In this document: positions 7,001 to 7,287 of the stretch, piece after piece | How positions within the stretch are numbered: the stretch's first letter is position 1 | How the letters are laid out: every line of letters starts with the position of its first letter | Assembly (NCBI GenBank): GCA_014523695.1 | Contig: JAATVS010000392.1 | Location: 1 to 7,287 of the forward strand | Direction: 5' to 3' | DNA length: 7,287 nt | Origin: Nitrososphaerales archaeon TH5895 | GTDB taxonomy: Archaea; Thermoproteota; Nitrososphaeria; Nitrososphaerales; Nitrososphaeraceae | Translations under genes and position numbers: made by a program | Notes under the pieces: generated by a model | Database searches by the model: none | Told to the model about the DNA's origin: nothing | What the model saw: only the letters and a program-made list of their open reading frames with translations

Positions 7001-7127
7001 TGGTACTGGACTAGGGTTATACATTTCAAAAAGCATCATAGAAGCGCATAACGGAAGAATTTGGGCGGAAAACAATAGTGACGGGAAAGGTGCAACGTTT
7101 TCCTTTAGTTTGCCGTTAGACAACTAG
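4026..7127 (+). CDS. Membrane histidine kinase with tandem TrmB/PLD-like sensor modules
   Basis: This 1033-residue sensor kinase autophosphorylates on a histidine and passes the phosphate to a response regulator. The N-terminal 400 residues hold about ten membrane helices (near 22-40, 51-73, 93-113, 130-152, 164-182, 254-271, 282-305, 322-340, 349-370, 378-400). Arg/Lys-rich loops fall on the cytoplasmic side each time, and a 70-residue external loop (183-253) lies between helices 5 and 6. Cys118 and Cys125, in the loop after helix 3, may pair. A charged helical linker (401-486) leads to two related cytoplasmic modules, about 487-632 and 655-792, that resemble the TrmB-type/phospholipase-D-like sensor domains of archaeal regulators. 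HisKA follows with His813 in AAHELRTPIQ, then HATPase: N-box NLIDNSLKYT (933-942), G1 DTGTGI (964-969), F-box LFRKF (977-981), G2 GGTGLGLYIS (992-1001). All catalytic motifs are intact. No regulator gene is adjacent, so its target is unknown. The start has TATA-like boxes upstream and AAGGA beside it; Met7 is a less likely start. Confidence 0.93.
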   Translation: MQKSIRMHFDTVLDSPVTVRKIAISVAGVLVVLAVFALLTTRQIIFFDNNLQTLLFLLVVILGFGVGSWILLEYTKRTSSSLRAKSRSINRIHWIATIIQFVLLAIMIILILYNSVYCYNYFSFCNTPVSTVSITAIASASASVILGFFSYRFFSWYKTSKRNYILFFYGLAAAALSMSIAGDAIDKFMVAGLIMEEQSQAGTLPDSSFVYENVEKYKGEVQYRVTNPEGTTLYVVSPEDDELYSFINKLTSYPRYVFLWISTCLLLHLYYQRTGQKITKFPITYWILLIIPFVLYLVGSGLVLTLPDDSDYRYYQRIIYRAGNIGSSVLFGVAFYIIARRVPSERVKDYLTIAAIGITLSGIAFSVSAFQQTYGVAVHSLVFLSSYLFAIGFYASAVFLTQDAKLRESIKRSALEESRILVSLGTPHLEQEIERRVLHTAQKQEEDFVKRTGILPSLTHSEMKLYLSNVLSQITLLRGYEDIVRKEREILESSKELVACLNISGIRLAYNSNFEVYQKIMQERFVAGEHKGIRFVTKVDKQSVSMIKRFLEAGVMVRHVDNLPPIDFAVSDKEIVAKVHKVEREMTDEKFDSSNREISMDVKNVLVSTEQAYIDYFLYTFSELWSNGTDADERIAYLEQGLEPEFIDVLNDGKKAIRILLELVGSIRQEAQILVPDERTLLNLEKIGAIDHLVKGASANHAKIKLVCPNVEGESDIIKGIKEKAPGIEIVDGNNSTSLMVIVDNSRFLRAELTNTTSENFADSIGFTVYSNTRQSVDSFKTFFDLLWKEHILNEELKNADKVQKEFINIAAHELRTPIQPILGLSHVMYSEVKDPKQRQLLEVVVRNANRLKRLTDNILDVTRIESNKLRLNKEEFSLSQVALSVIDEYNKINQNRSGSEAIIAFVNNLGNSEPEHLTVKGDLNRITEVISNLIDNSLKYTKGGTINVKAKRLNGEMIVSISDTGTGIDPLIFPKLFRKFTSTSALDYGDGGTGLGLYISKSIIEAHNGRIWAENNSDGKGATFSFSLPLDN

Positions 7128-7175
7128 ATTTATTACTTGTTAGTACTATATCATAGGAATCAATTCTGTTAATCT

Positions 7176-7187
7176 AGAATTAATTCT
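7176..7187. repeat. Palindrome in the convergent intergenic gap
   Basis: AGAATTAATTCT is a perfect 12-base palindrome, flanked by CTAG on the left (7174-7177) and CTAG on the right (7188-7191). It lies in the gap between the two converging genes and could act as a bidirectional terminator stem, although it is AT-rich and lacks strong T-runs. Confidence 0.35.
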
Positions 7188-7210
7188 CTAGCATTTGAAG
7201 TAAATATATA

Positions 7211-7287
7211 TCATCCGTGAATCTCTTTTTCCAAGGCTTCCTTTAGCATATGAACATGTTTTTGTCTGTCTTTTTTGATTGTTTGCC
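7211..7287 (-). CDS. C-terminal end of a gene running off the right edge
   Basis: The minus strand reads QTIKKDRQKHVHMLKEALE then KEIHG and a TGA at 7211-7213. The charged, regularly spaced pattern (H, K, L, E) is that of an amphipathic terminal helix. Such tails occur in ferritin-like and other helical-bundle proteins of thaumarchaea, but 25 codons are too few to assign a family. The gene converges with the histidine kinase, with 83 bases between the stop codons. Confidence 0.6.
   Translation of the reverse strand, partial: QTIKKDRQKHVHMLKEALEKEIHG

Overview
The window looks like a chromosomal segment of an AT-rich archaeon, most likely an ammonia-oxidising soil thaumarchaeote (Nitrososphaerales; Nitrosocosmicus-like by base composition). 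This rests on the style of the large histidine kinase (HELRTPIQ H-box, TrmB/PLD-like modules ahead of the kinase core), a short secreted two-cysteine protein, TATA-like boxes placed for short leaders or leaderless mRNAs, and a GAGGTGA Shine-Dalgarno. The assignment is inference; no rRNA or other marker gene is present.

Layout from left to right: (1) the start-proximal part of a minus-strand HD-domain phosphohydrolase that runs off the left edge; (2) a gene-poor stretch of about 600 bp; (3) a plus-strand secreted-protein gene broken by at least one, probably two, -1 frameshifts (1766-2486); (4) a non-coding stretch with short inverted repeats and a three-copy heptamer repeat; (5) an intact minus-strand gene for a small secreted protein (2906-3190) with a TATA-like box and a terminator; (6) about 835 bp with no intact gene, holding an operator-like dyad and possible traces of decayed coding sequence on both strands; (7) a 1033-residue membrane histidine kinase on the plus strand (4026-7127); (8) the last codons of a convergent minus-strand gene at the right edge.

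No operon is visible: each intact gene stands alone with its own apparent promoter. The kinase has no response regulator beside it, so its partner must be elsewhere or off the window. The stretch from about 1190 to 4020 reads as decaying accessory DNA between two sound genes, with only the small secreted protein still intact. The most notable items are the architecture of the kinase (ten predicted membrane helices, one 70-residue external loop, two tandem copies of a sensor module, then HisKA/HATPase) and the frameshifted secreted protein. I do not see a clear new multi-gene system.
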